A stretch of 64,000 bases of DNA. Source: Erythroxylum novogranatense. Lineage: Eukaryota; Streptophyta; Magnoliopsida; Malpighiales; Erythroxylaceae. The notes below the pieces were generated by a model that worked only from the letters and a program-made list of their open reading frames with translations, was not told the origin of the DNA and made no database searches. Made by a program: the position numbers and the translations under genes. This document shows positions 22,052 through 34,207 of this stretch, one piece after another (the first letter of the stretch is position 1; every line of letters starts with the position of its first letter). The stretch is taken from the NCBI GenBank assembly GCA_029891385.1, contig CM057228.1, forward strand, positions 85,486,964 through 85,550,963, in the 5' to 3' direction.

Positions 22052-25000
22052 TGTAACATCCCACCCTCAATTAGAAGGGTAGAATAGTAAATTGGCCTAG
22101 GATGTGCTAGATTGGGATTTCATAGGATTGTTCATGCAGAATAGGATTAGTACACAGTCACATTTGTGCACATGAAATTACTGGACATGCATACATGACA
22201 TTCCCGGTTTGCGTCCCTAAGACAATTTCATTGGGATTAACGTGATTTTTGGGTTTGAAAAATTATTTTGAGTGCGCCATTAAATGTTTTCTATTTTAAG
22301 AGATTTTTAGAAATTTTTCTGGATTTTTCCGGAGAAAATTCCCGGACCGGAAAAATCACCAATTGGCGAACCGGTCGATTTTCGGTAGTGAAAATTGCTA
22401 CCCAATGGCACTGTATTATTGGGTATATTATTTTGGGATTGAAATTAGGGTCATTGGAATTGATTGGGTTAATTCTGGACTAGGTTTAATTGATTAAAGT
22501 ATTAATAAGTTGACTTTTCCTCACCATTTGTTTAACTAATCCTATAATGCCACCTTGCCTCCATTTAATGCTTTCTTACCTATTAATTTCGGTGATGTTG
22601 CCTATAAGAAGATGGAAAGAATGAATTATTTTGTTGAAACCTCTCCATCACCGAAAATTGGATTTGATTAAAGAATTGTAGTTGATTTTGTTGACTTTTC
22701 TTTTCTCATGGAACCAATGACCTCTTTCCACCTTTCTCCTTCATTTAATGTCCACTTATGGCTTTTATTGGTTTTGCCTAGTGATGCCTTCGGTTATGCC
22801 TTAATCAATTGATGAAAGAGGATTTTGAATAGCTTGTATACTTCTCATCCGAAAGCAACTCACCCCTCATTCTTACCTCCATCGATTTCATCCTTTCACT
22901 CATCCTTTCTCCCAAATTCAAGGCTTTCTCTTCTATACAATTAAGTTCTTGCCTTGCCTTGATGATGATGTATTTACTTGGAGTTAGAAGAAGTGGTTAG
23001 CAAGGGTAGTTAAGAAGGAAGTAAAGATTGGAAGCTTGATAGGTAAGGTTTCTTTTAAATTTTTCAATGATGTTTTCATTAGGTATTGAATGCCATGGTA
23101 GTTAGGAGTAGTTAATGGGAGGGCTAGTGTATTGATTATGTTTCTTGATGTAGTAAATTGATGACTATAATGGCTTGAATTAATGGGTATAAGGTTAGGG
23201 TTAGTTATGAATTGAAAGTAGTATGATAGAAGTGGTTGTAGCTTGAGTGAAATGGCATTTTGATGATGAATTTTGTGCATATGAATTGAGAAATTAAGTG
23301 CTGCAAATTTTTAAATATTATCCCTAGTGCATGTATGAATGTGGTAAGAACTAATTTGTGTTCATTTGGATGCTTAAGGATGTGCTTTTGGCATTGGAAA
23401 TGATAGAAGCAAAGGTTAGGACCAAAGCTGGAAAATTAGGGTTTTAACTGATTGTACTGTTGTTAACATAAATAATTGTTTCGAAATGAAAATGAGGTAA
23501 GGTTTGTGACCACTTAAACTTTAGGATGTTAGCTACATTTTTTTGTGAAATAGGTGTTGTCCAATTTTAACTTTAAGATGGTGAATTTCTGCATGGAAGG
23601 TTACTGCTCTTGACTGGAATGAATAGTACCCGAAACCATAACCTAGAGTTTTGCTGATTTTTCTAAATTAATTGATATGGAATTTGGGAAAATGGTCTTC
23701 ATGAAAGTTGAATCATATTAAGTTAGCTTTCCATTCCCACTGATTTTTCTATTTTTCGATCTGTATATTGGGAGTTATGCATTGTGGAATGTTGACTGAT
23801 GTTCTGTCATTTGTGGAAACCTAGTCTAATTGTCGATTTTGTGAGCTTTTTGATTGGAAGCAATTTTAGCAATTTTTATGATTGGAATTGGCTTTGGTGA
23901 TCTTCTGAAAAGTTGTAGAGGAAGAAATTATCTTGAAAATGATATATGGCATGTAATTTTTAGATGTCATATTTGGGAGTAATGAATTTGCAAAAACTGA
24001 ACCTATATTAGGTTTCTCACTGCTGCCCTGATCAGTACATTTTTTGGCAGATTTGAAATTGTTAGAGGTTGAATTGGAATTTAGGTTCTACATGAAAATT
24101 GAAGTTTGAGATCTCATCTCTTCAGGGATATAAAGTAGTGAATTTGGTGACATTTGTGCTAAGAGATATACTGTTGTGAAATGTGTTGTTCAGATTGGGA
24201 AAAATTCTGAGGGCTGATGCTTTGGTGAATTGTTTGGCATAGTTAGCAAGTGAATCTGATTTTAGGTTGTTCATGAAAGTTGTAGATAACATTGTGATAT
24301 TACTGCCTTATTTATTGCGTAATTGTTGACTGAAGAATCAGAAAGTTAATGAATTTGCAATGTACTGCACTGTTTTGATAGGTTTTGAGTAGGCAGTGAC
24401 TTTGACTGAATTTTTGACACCCTTATGGGTAAAATTGCTTGTTTGGGTCTTCATGAAACTTGTAGAGGGTTTCATGATCTTTCCAATGTGATATAGTTTG
24501 TATTTTCCTGAATTGTGTGCAATGAGTTATTGGTGTTGAAAATTTGGATTTAGGGTCGAGAATCTCATGAACATGCATTAAACCCTTACATGTGCATTAG
24601 TAATAGTTCGGATTGGATAATTAGTGATCGATTTCTTCTCTGCTTGTTATAGAGGCACAGTTGGAGCGTCGACCTACCGACGTTGCCGAGACTTCCCGGC
24701 AATAGCTCGGAAGTAATAGGTGAGTAACCTAGGTGGTTATCTCAATCTATGTGTTTAATGTGACTTGATTGCCCTACGGGGATTACTGTGACTGTGAAGT
24801 ATAGGCAGTAATTGTAAATTATGGACTGTGACTCGTGCATACTGACTGTTAAATGAATGTGCCTGAATGATTAACTGTTTATGAGATGTGTAACTGGGCA
24901 TATGCATTCATACACCGATGCATAAACTTATAAAGGAAAATTGTGAACCGAGTCGCCACTGATACTGATACTGCGAGCTTCGAGCTCGAAGGGAGTCCTA

Positions 25001-25939
25001 CTCCCTAGACGCCAAGCATCCACTGACTGATACTGAAAAAGAGCTTCAAGCTCGAAGGAAGTTCTACTTCCTAGACGCTAAGCGTCCACTGTTTACTGTT
25101 TATGCGCTCGGTCACAATACTGAAATAAAACTGAAAAAAAGGGGTCACATGTGCATTGCATACTATACTGAATGCCTGAAATAGCTTTTGCTCTACATGA
25201 CTGTATGATTGTTGTGCTGTGATTGCCTATACTGACTGTGACTGTCTTATTTTCTGTGGCTGTAATATTGACTGTGAAATTGACCGTGTAATTGATTGTG
25301 TAATATTGACTGTGAAATTGACTGTGTAATTGACTGTGTAATATTGACTGTGAAATTGACTGTGTAATTGACTGAGTAATATTGACTGTATTATCATTAC
25401 TAAGACTGTCTTATTACTGTAATATGTTATATGATGCATGAATTGGGTGAACCATCGATGATGGTTTCTCATTGAGTTCGCAAACTCATCCAAAATTGCA
25501 ATCTATTTTCCAGGACTTGAAGAATACCCTGTTTGACACGGGAGTACTGTATGCAAGTGAAAGATAGAGGTCGGGATCAGTTTGTGTCTGCATTAGTGTC
25601 TCATGATTGTAATTCAAAAATCGTTGTAAACTGATTTGCATTTGTATTTCATGATTCTTGTAAAGTATTGCTACATGATAGTAATCCTATAATCGCAAAG
25701 ATTTACTACTGTTTAGCTCAGATTATTACTGTTTATTCCGCGTAAATGTGTAATAACGGAAACTGCTTCCTTTTAACCGTGGACTCAAGTTGTCTACTGT
25801 TTATTGCGCGCACATGATTGTTGAAAAAAAATTGTATACCGAGTTTTACTGACTGATGTAGTATGCCACCCTCGCGGGGCACGGACTCAGATATCACCAA
25901 TGATATCGGGTTCGGGTCACGCGAGAGTGGGGTGCTACA
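22052..25939 (+). repeat. 5' LTR of the LARD
   Basis: It is 3888 bp, TGTAACATCCCACCC to GTGGGGTGCTACA. It includes a GC-rich fold near 22320-22385 (facing CCGGAGAAAATTCCCGGACCGG runs), inverted repeats around CGAGCTTCGAGCTCGAAG (about 24979) and a minisatellite at 25258-25395. The 98-codon minus frame at 22984-23280 recurs in the other LTR only because the LTRs are copies; it is not a gene. Confidence 0.95.
25258..25395. repeat. Minisatellite in the LARD 5' LTR
   Basis: Tandem units of about 39-40 bp consist of alternating TAATATTGACTGTGAAATTG and ACTGTGTAATTGACTGTG, about three and a half copies. The counterpart in the 3' LTR (about 32475-32598) is altered. Confidence 0.8.
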
Positions 25940-25945
25940 TTTAGG

Positions 25946-25958
25946 TGGTATCAGAGCC
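25946..25958 (+). other. Primer binding site, tRNA-iMet
   Basis: TGGTATCAGAGCC lies 6 bp after the 5' LTR and is complementary to the initiator methionine tRNA 3' end. Confidence 0.9.
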
Positions 25959-28900
25959 CAGCAATACGAATGTATCTGGGCACAGTCTGAAACATAAGTC
26001 AAGTTGCATGCATTTGAGTCGTGTCGTGGCAGACCGTGGTAACTGATCCCTAGTTTGTGTCGCACGAGGATAAATCCTACGTGTGCATAAGTGTTAAGTG
26101 ACTAAGTAAGAGAAAAGTGAGACCGTATTAGAATATGAGCCCATGAATGTGTAAGGGCAATGAGGAAGGGGAAAAAGGAAACATCAATAATGAGAATTAT
26201 AATGTACCGTGGTTAGAATGACTATGTTGACTTAGACTGATTAAGGAAAGAAGTGATATTACAATGAATTCCCGGATTAAAGTGGCAATATGATGGCGAC
26301 AGAAACGAACATGTCTAGACCTTGGAGAGGTCCACTGGAGATATGAGAAAAATACTAGTTATAGTAGGACTAAGTGAGATGAAAAGTCCGGGATGATTAA
26401 GAAATTAGAGTTCTGACTGTAGATGCGATGAAATGGGAAACATTGGAACTGAGTAAAACGTAGATGGTCCGATCAGGCAGATATTGATTCACTGCATTTG
26501 TGTTCGATATCAGTAGATATCATGGGTAGATGATGATAGTGAGATTGTGATAAGAGCAATATTGTACCATAACGGTCTACCTAGAACTGAAAGAGTACTT
26601 AATAGGGTAAGAAAAAGTAGAAATGGTGAGATAAAAGTGTTCAGATAAACTGAAATGAACTCGTGAAACAGGTATGATTATGAATGCATAAGAGTGAGAC
26701 TGAAATAGTTATGCGAATATGGTGCTAAGAGTTTGGAAATCAGTATAATAAGATCGTAAGGGAAAAAGACAGACTGACAATTTTCTACTGATTGGGTATC
26801 GAGAATTCAGGATTGGTTGAAAAGATGTATATGGACACAGAAATAATAAATGGATGGGTAAATAGATAGAGATACAGTGGAGTTGTATCACCGATTTTGT
26901 CGTGTTTTGGGGACTGTGAATATCCTATTATAGATTGTTTGAGGAAGATAAAGAGACATTGTATAAGCCAAGTGGATATGGCCTTAAAAGGTCAAGCTGA
27001 CACATAAATGATATGGGAATGAAACTAGAGAAATAAAAAAATAATATTATGGCATCAGTCCTCTATTTGAGGATTAGCATAAACGGAAAGGAGTATTATT
27101 GAAGTATGAATTGTATAGGTTACTAATTGGCTTCCGGATAAGATGAAATAAATTCTAGTGAGGTGTAGATTACTGAATAAGTGTTAAAGAAAGTGTTTAG
27201 GAGACTGTCACACAGAACCTTAGTGCAAGGAATGTTCTGATCTTTAAATTATGACATAAAATTGTTCTGACTGAGATAGTGCATAGAGTTAAAAATGATT
27301 GAAAAGCAATTAGGGACACTAATTGGCTGATGAGACTTTCGTGAACAGTATAATGACGGTAGCAAGACAAATGGTCAAACGAAAAGAAGTATGGACGAAA
27401 TCAAAAGTGAAATTGAGTCATATCTCAAGAAGAGATTTAGACATAACAAGTGAAATATACGACTGAGGTTATTTGTATTGTGTGTAAGGAAATGTAAAGT
27501 ATCCACGTAGGTGAGTGGAATTTTAATTTGAGGTGATTCTATTGCAATGTGAAGTGAATAGATCTCCGTATGTGATGCAAAACTGTTGAGAAATCGTGAT
27601 TTGAAACTTAGAAGAAAATAGTCCCGAACTGCGAAGTGAAATACTCAAATAAAGTGGAATTTATGGAAGTCCAAGTACGGATGACTAGGTATTGGCATAT
27701 GTTGACGTAAATGACAGGAAATCAATTGAAAAGAGCAAATGAGTAGAGACAAGAAGTCCTAAAGGGAAACTGACCATGACGTGATGTAGTGCTACCTTCA
27801 TACAGGGATTGCAAATACACCTACTTGTGGACTCAATGAAAAAGTTGAATGATGTATGGTAAAGTCAACAAGACCCTAATATGGAATTATGTGAGGTAAG
27901 AAAATGGTAGTGACTATGTTTATAGATGGATTGTGTTTTGAAAGTGTTGAACAGTGAAAAGTAAAAAGAACTACATGAATGATTGAGGAATTTGATACGG
28001 AGGATAAGCATACCCTTGGAGAGTGGGCAGTGTGTGATGAACTGAGACATTATATTAAAACGGTATAAGATAAATTGAATTGACTTTGATAAATGGTATT
28101 GGTGTTATGATCGTAATTGTTTAAAGCCTTGGAGACCTTAGAGTCCTATAAGGATACATTATGTTTATTCGAGGAAGAAGACGGGCATAAATGATTACTA
28201 CACTGACAATTCTGAAATGAACAGACCAATTACAGATATTGGGATTTTTAGAAAATGTTAAGTAGATTATGGGTAATTGTGAAGTGTTACTGGAAAATTG
28301 AAGTTGTAGATCTAGTGATATTGGATAAAGGTAAGAAAGGTTAAGAGTGCAAGAGTTAAAGTAGTGAGTCCTATGATGAGTCTGAATATGCGAGTGAAAA
28401 AAAAATATATTGAATGAGTCAAAGAAGAAGTATGTGTACCCGACAATACAGGCGAAGCTAGACATTCTATTAAGTGTATGCGGAAAGGGAAATTGAACAA
28501 CTGTGGGTATAGAATGAAGTGATTATTGATTCAAGGGCTTATAGGAAAAATGCTTGATAATGATCGTGTTATAGAGTTCTGATTTACTGTAGGGATATAC
28601 TGCTACACTGCACAGTGCCTAACGGGAGTTAAAGACCATAATGGATTTGAGATTGTGATGAGTGAAACAAAGGAAAGTGACGCAGGAAAACTGCATGGGT
28701 TAGCTGAAGTGGATCAGGATCGGACATATGAAATAAAATTAAATGCATATAGAACAGTGAATTGTCTAAGGAGAGCTGAAATTGAATACAAAGCCAATGG
28801 AATATAAAGAATGACTGCATTAGGTAAATTATCACTGGTTATAGCGAAATGGATCTAAATGTCACTGTATTGGTACCAAGGAAAGTGAATCATTAGGGAC

Positions 28901-29269
28901 GAGATAAAGGAGGTTATGGTAAGTATCACCTTGATAAGCTGTACTCAGAAGTGATAAAAAGGGGTATCAATGGAACACGAATTAGTCTACATGTTACTGG
29001 CGAAAAAGTTATTGGATTGATATATTATGATAAGTGAACAGGTTCAGAATAAATGAACTGAGTCATAGTATCAGAACTAAGGGTAGTGGCTACTCTGAAA
29101 ATGGCAAGTGGGATAGTTAAGAAAATAAGATCGCCAACTGATAGCCTTGTTGAGTCTATCTACTGTGCTGAGTGATAATGAGTTAGCCAAATTAGTAACA
29201 GAACAACTGACTGAGTGTGGTTACTGTGTAAAACTGTAGACTGATAATTTCGCGGACGAAATTTTTATT

Positions 29270-29280
29270 AGGAGGGGGGA
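29270..29280 (+). other. Polypurine tract of the LARD
   Basis: AGGAGGGGGGA lies 2 bp before the 3' LTR and would prime plus-strand synthesis. Confidence 0.85.
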
Positions 29281-29282
29281 AT

Positions 29283-32200
29283 TGCAACATCCCACCCTCA
29301 ATTAGAAGGGTAGAATAGTAAATTGGCCTAGGATGTGCTAGATTGGAATTTCATAGGATTGTTCATGCAGAATAGGATTGGTACACAGTCACATTTGTGC
29401 ACATGAAATTACTGGACATTCATACATGACATTCCCGATTTGCGTGCCTAAGACAATTTCATTGGGATTAACGTGATTTTTGGGTTTGAAAAATTATTCT
29501 GAGTGCGCAATTAAATGTTTCCTATTTTAAGGAACTTTTTTGGATTTTTTCGGAGAAAATTCCCGGACCGAAAAAATCGCCAATTGGCGAACCGGTCGAT
29601 TTTCGGTAGTGAAAATTGCTACCCAATGGCACTGTATTATTGGGTATATTATTTTGGGATTGAAATTAGGGTCATTGGAATTGATTGAGTTAATTCTGGA
29701 CTAGGTTTAATTGATTAAAGTATTAATATGTTGATTTTTCCTCACCATTTGTTTAACTAATCCTATAATGCCACCTTGCCTCCATTTAATGCTTTCTTAC
29801 CTCTTAATTTCGGTGATGTTGCCTATAAGAAGATGGAAAGAATGAATTTTTTGTTGAAACCTCTCCATCACCGAAAATTGGATTTGATTAAAGAATTGTA
29901 GTTGATTTTGTTGACTTTTCTTTTCTCATGGAACCAATGACCTCTTTCCACCTTTCTCCTTCATTTAATGTCCACTTATGGCTTTTATTGGTTTTTCCTA
30001 GTGATGCCTTCGGTTATGCCTTAATCAATTGATGAAAGAGGGTTTTGAATAGCTTGTATACTTCTCATCCGAAAGCAACTCACCCCTCATTCTTACCTCC
30101 ATCGATTTCATCCTTTCACTCATCCTTTCTCCCAAATTCAAGGCTTTCTCTTCTATACAATTAAGTTCTTGCCTTGCCTTGATGATGATGTATTTACTTG
30201 GAGTTAGAAGAAGTGGTTAGCAAGGGTAGTTAAGAAGGAAGTAAAGATTGGAAGCTTGATAGGTAAGGTTTCTTTTAAGTTTTTCAATGATGTTTTCATT
30301 AGGTATTGAATGCCATGGTAGTTAGGAGCAGTTAATGGGAGGGCTAGTGTATTGATTATGTTTCTTGATGTAGTAAATTGATGACTATAATGACTTGAAT
30401 TAATGGGTATAAGGTTAGGGTTAGTTATGAATTGAAAGTAGTATGATAGAACTGGTTGTAGCTTGAGTGAAATGACATTTTGATGATGAATTTTGTGCAT
30501 ATGAATTGAGAAATTAAGTGCTGCAAATTTTTAAATATTAGCCCTAGTGCATGTATGAATGTGGTAAGAACTAATTTGTGTTCATTTGGATGCTTAAGGA
30601 TGTGTTTTTGGCATTGGAAATGATAGAAGCAAAGGTTAGGACCAAAGCTGGAAAATTAGGGTTTTAACTGATTGTACTGTTGTTAACATAAATAATTGTG
30701 TAGGAATGAAAATGAGGTGAGGTTTGTGACCACTTAAACTTTAGGATGTTAGTTACATTTTTCTATGAAATAGGTGTTGTCCAATTTTAACTTTAAGATG
30801 GTGAATTTCTGCATGGAAGGTTACTGCTCTTGACTGGAATGAATAGTACCTGAAACCATAACCTAGAGTTTTGTTGATTTTTCTAAATTAATTGATATGG
30901 AATTTGGGCAAATGGTCTTCATGAAAGTTGAAGCATATTAAGTTAGCTTTCTATTCCCACTGATTTTGCTATTTTTCGATCTGTATATTGGGAGTTATGC
31001 ATTGTGGAATGTTGACTGATTTTATGTCATTTGTGGAAACCTAGTCTAATTGTCGATTTTGTGAGCTTTCTGATTGGAAGCAATTTTAGCAATTTTTGTG
31101 ACTGGAATTGGCTTTTGTGATCTTCTGAAAAGTTGTAGAGGAAGAAATTATCTTGAAAATGATATATGGCATGTAATTTTTGGATGTCATATTTGGGAGT
31201 AATGAATTTGCAAAAACTGAACCTATATTAGGTTTCTCACTGCTGCCCTAATCAGTACATTGTTTGGCAGATTTGAAATTGGTAGAGGTTGAATTGGAAT
31301 TTGGGTTCTACATGAAAATTGAAGTTTGAGATCTCATCTCTTCAGGGATATAAAGTAGTGAATTTGGTGACATTTTTGCTAAGAGATATACTATTGTGAA
31401 ATGTGCTGTTCAGATTGGGAAAAATTCTGAGGGCTGATGCTTTGGTGAATTGTTTGACATAGTTAGCAAGTGAATCTGATTTTGGGTTGTTCATGAAAGT
31501 TTTAGATAACGTTGTGATCTTACGGCCTTATTTATTGCGTAATTGTTGACTGAAGAATCAGAAAGTTAATGAATTTGCAATGTACTGCACTGTTTTGATA
31601 GGTTTTGAGTAGGCAGTGGCTTTGACTGAATTTTTGACACCCTTATGGGTAAAATTGCTTGTTTGGGTCTTCATGAAACTTGTAGAGGGTTTCATGATCT
31701 TTCCAATGTGATATAGTTTGTATTTTCCTGAATTGTGTGCAATGAGTTATTGGTGTTGAAAATTTGGATTTAGGGCCGGGAATCTCATGAACATGCATTA
31801 AACCCTTACATGTGCATTAGTACTAGTTCGAATTGGATAATTAGTGATCGATTTCTTCTCTGCTTGTTATAGAGGCACAGTTGAAGCGTTGACCTACTGA
31901 CATTGCAGAGACTTCCCGGCAATAGCTCGGAAGTAATAGGTGAGTAACCTAGGTGGTTATCTCAATCTATGTGTTTAATGTAACTTGATTGCCCTACGGG
32001 GATTACTGTGACTATGAAGTATAGGCAGTAATTGTAAATTATGGACTGTGACTCGTGCATACTGACTGTTAAATGACTGTGCTTGAATGATTAACTTTTT
32101 ATGAGATGTGTAACTGGGCATATGCATTCATACACCGATGCATAAACTGATAAAGGAAAATTGTGAACCGAGTCGCCATCGACATCGACATCGACATCGC

Positions 32201-33150
32201 GAAGCCGAGCTCAAGGAGTCCTACTCCTAGACGCCAAGCGCCCATCGATCGACATCAAAAGAGCTTCAAGCTCAAGGAAGTTCTACTTCTAGACGCTAAG
32301 CGCCCATCGCCATCGCTTATGCGCTGGTCACAATATCGAAATAAAAGCTGAAAAAAAGGGTCATATGTGCATTGCATACTATATCAATGCCCGAAATAGC
32401 TTTTGCTCTACATGACCGTATGATTGTTGTCTTTGTGATTGCCTATACCGATCGTGGATCGTTTTATTTTTGTGGCTGTAATATTGACTGTGAAATTGAC
32501 CGTGTAATTGACTGTGTAATATTGATCGTGAAATGGTATGTAATTGATCGTAATATTGATCGTGAAATTGATCGTAATTGATCGAGTAATATTGACTGTA
32601 TTATCATTACTAAGACTGTCTTATTACTGTAATTTGTTATATGATGCATGAATTGGGTGAACCATCGATGATGGTTTCTCATTGAGTTCGCAAACTCATC
32701 GAAAATTGCAATCTATTTTCCAGGACTTGAAGAATACCCTGTTTGACACGGGAGTACTGTATGCAAGTGAAAGATAGAGGTCGGGATCAGTTTGTGTTTG
32801 CATTAGTGTCTCATGATTGTAATTCAAAAATCGTTGTAAACTGATTTGCATTTGTATTTCATGATTCTTGTAAAGTATTGCTACATGATAGTAATCCCTA
32901 TAACTGCAAAGATTTACTACTGTTTAGCTCAGATTATTACTGTTTATTTCGCGTGAATGTGTAATAACGGAAACTGCTTCCTTTTAACCGTGGACTCAAG
33001 TTGTCTACTGTTTATTGCGCGCACATGATTGTTGAAAAAAAATTGTATACTGAGTTTTACTGACTGATGTAGTACGCCACTTTCGCGGGGCACGGACTCG
33101 GATATCACCAATGATATTAGGTTCGGGTCACGCGGGAGTGGGGTGCTACA
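29283..33150 (+). repeat. 3' LTR of the LARD, with an anomalous stretch
   Basis: It is 3868 bp with the same structure as the 5' LTR and mostly scattered single-base differences. It begins TGCAACATCCC rather than TGTAACATCCC. Between about 32161 and 32600 differences become dense and follow a pattern: CTG becomes TCG and doubled bases collapse. This looks more like a consensus error than natural divergence. It is followed by TTCCT. Confidence 0.95.
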
Positions 33151-33155
33151 TTCCT

Positions 33156-33240
33156 CATCCTGGGAACCAATCCAGTATGAGCCTAAGTTGGATCATTGAA
33201 CCTTACTGAAGTGGTTGAATTATCAGGAGTATCTTATCTT
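33156..33240 (-). pseudogene. hAT transposase relic, 5' part of the BED-finger exon
   Basis: Read on minus, this gives NDPT-AHTGLVPRMR with a stop in place of Trp. It matches the region just before the first cysteine of plant hAT BED fingers (SDPAWEHC-type). After removing the LARD and one TTCCT copy, the reading passes into 22046 and continues towards HLVGIKGDVKPC. This supports one gene split by the LARD. Confidence 0.6.
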
Positions 33241-33739
33241 CCTCCTATTTTTGTAAAAATAAATAAATACATATATCAAATTTAACTTAATAACTTCATA
33301 TCAAAATAAATTTGTGAAAAAAATGAAGAAATAGATAAGTAATAGTTTTCAATAACTCATGTTTCAAAACCAAAACATTAAATATATATATTGATTGCTA
33401 TAATTTTTTCATAATTCAAACATAAGATCACAACTATAAACTATTTTATGTAATTATATAAATTAAAAATAAACTCACAACTATAACCTATTTTTATGAT
33501 TATGTAATTATATCATAAACTCATAAATCACAACTATAACTCATTTTATGTTATTACATAATTCAATTATAAACACATCTGTAATTCAATTTATGTAATC
33601 ACATAATTCAACTATAAACTCTTAATTATAACTTACTTTATGATTCAACCATAAAATCCTAATTATAACTTATTTTGTATGATTATTGATTAGTTAATTA
33701 AACAATCCAATTTTGGATATATACTCACAACTATAATTC
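33241..33739. repeat. AT-rich degenerate tandem repeat
   Basis: Repeats of about 50-60 bp built on CACAACTATAAC(T)CATTTTATG with TAATTATATAA spacers are most visible at 33420-33745. No coding was seen. It may be the outer part of the hAT element or an insertion within it. Confidence 0.5.
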
Positions 33740-33940
33740 AATTTATAGTTAAAACACCGAAGCATACTCAATGAATATGTTTCAACTTATAACTTCCAAT
33801 ATTTCACATACAACCCATCTTATCCTAACTACCTTTTCTACTTCATTTCAAATTAAAAAATTCTTCTTTTCTTTACATATGAATAATCGCCAATAATTTC
33901 TCATTTCATATTTCTAACTTCCAAGAAAAGTTCGAGGTCT
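33740..33940 (-). repeat. Fragment resembling the start of LTR-A
   Basis: It shares an ordered set of words with 3955-4130 (GAAGCATACTCA, then TTTCTACTYC, then TTTCTCATTT). Divergence is high and the edges are unclear. Confidence 0.3.
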
Positions 33941-33949
33941 AACATACGG

Positions 33950-34207
33950 GCTTAGTATCAATGTTTTTCTAGTTTCATATAGACCATTGGTTTCTAGGGA
34001 TCCTACTTTGACACTTCACTATTTGTGTGTAGACATGATTTTGATATGGCTATATTTGGTTTATATTGATGACATTATTTTAACCACTTCATCTTTAGCT
34101 CTCTTTTAGCGCCTCATTGGTATTCTAATGAAGGAGTTTGTTATGACTTAGGGCCATTGTATTATTTTTTGAGAAAATTTGTTACTCAAAATTCATATAG
34201 TCTTTTC
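33950..34207 (+). pseudogene. Ty1/copia reverse transcriptase relic, left part
   Basis: Frameshifted fragments read SYFDTSLFVC, then VYIDDIILTTSS (catalytic YxDD region, about 34063-34100), then GPLYYFL. This is copia RT palm and thumb sequence. The reading stops at SYSLF where the TIR element at 34208 begins, and continues at 35488. The family differs from the minus copia element at 36901-44092. Confidence 0.75.

Larger units (their letters stand above)
25940..29282 (+). other. LARD internal domain, non-coding
   Basis: This 3.34-kb domain is purine-rich on the plus strand and full of stops in all frames. The only frames over 60 codons are short ones on minus with no recognisable domain. It begins with the primer site and ends with the chromovirus-like pre-PPT motif (about 29250-29264). 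Such conserved non-coding interiors may carry packaging signals recognised by a helper gag; that is inference. Confidence 0.85.
22052..33150 (+). mobile_element. Complete LARD: non-coding long-LTR gypsy derivative
   Basis: An 11.1-kb element has 3.9-kb LTRs (22052-25939, 29283-33150) and a 3.34-kb internal region, an iMet primer site (25946-25958) and a polypurine tract (29270-29280). It contains no gag or pol. The duplication TTCCT is perfect at 22047-22051 and 33151-33155. Long LTRs, an internal domain near 3.5 kb and no coding fit the class of large retrotransposon derivatives (LARD). The sequence TTTCGCGGACGAAAT just before the PPT is a hallmark of Tekay/Del-type chromoviruses, so the pol donor was probably of that clade. 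It interrupts the BED-finger exon of the hAT relic. Confidence 0.92.

Noticed and set aside
22984..23280. 98-codon minus frame repeated at 30204-30500
   Set aside because: Its conservation comes from the two LTRs being copies of each other. It has no domain and no conservation beyond the LTR.
26100..29200. Possible gag or pol relic in the LARD interior
   Set aside because: No RT, integrase, protease or zinc-knuckle motif could be read in any frame. Short frames are only on the strand opposite to the element.
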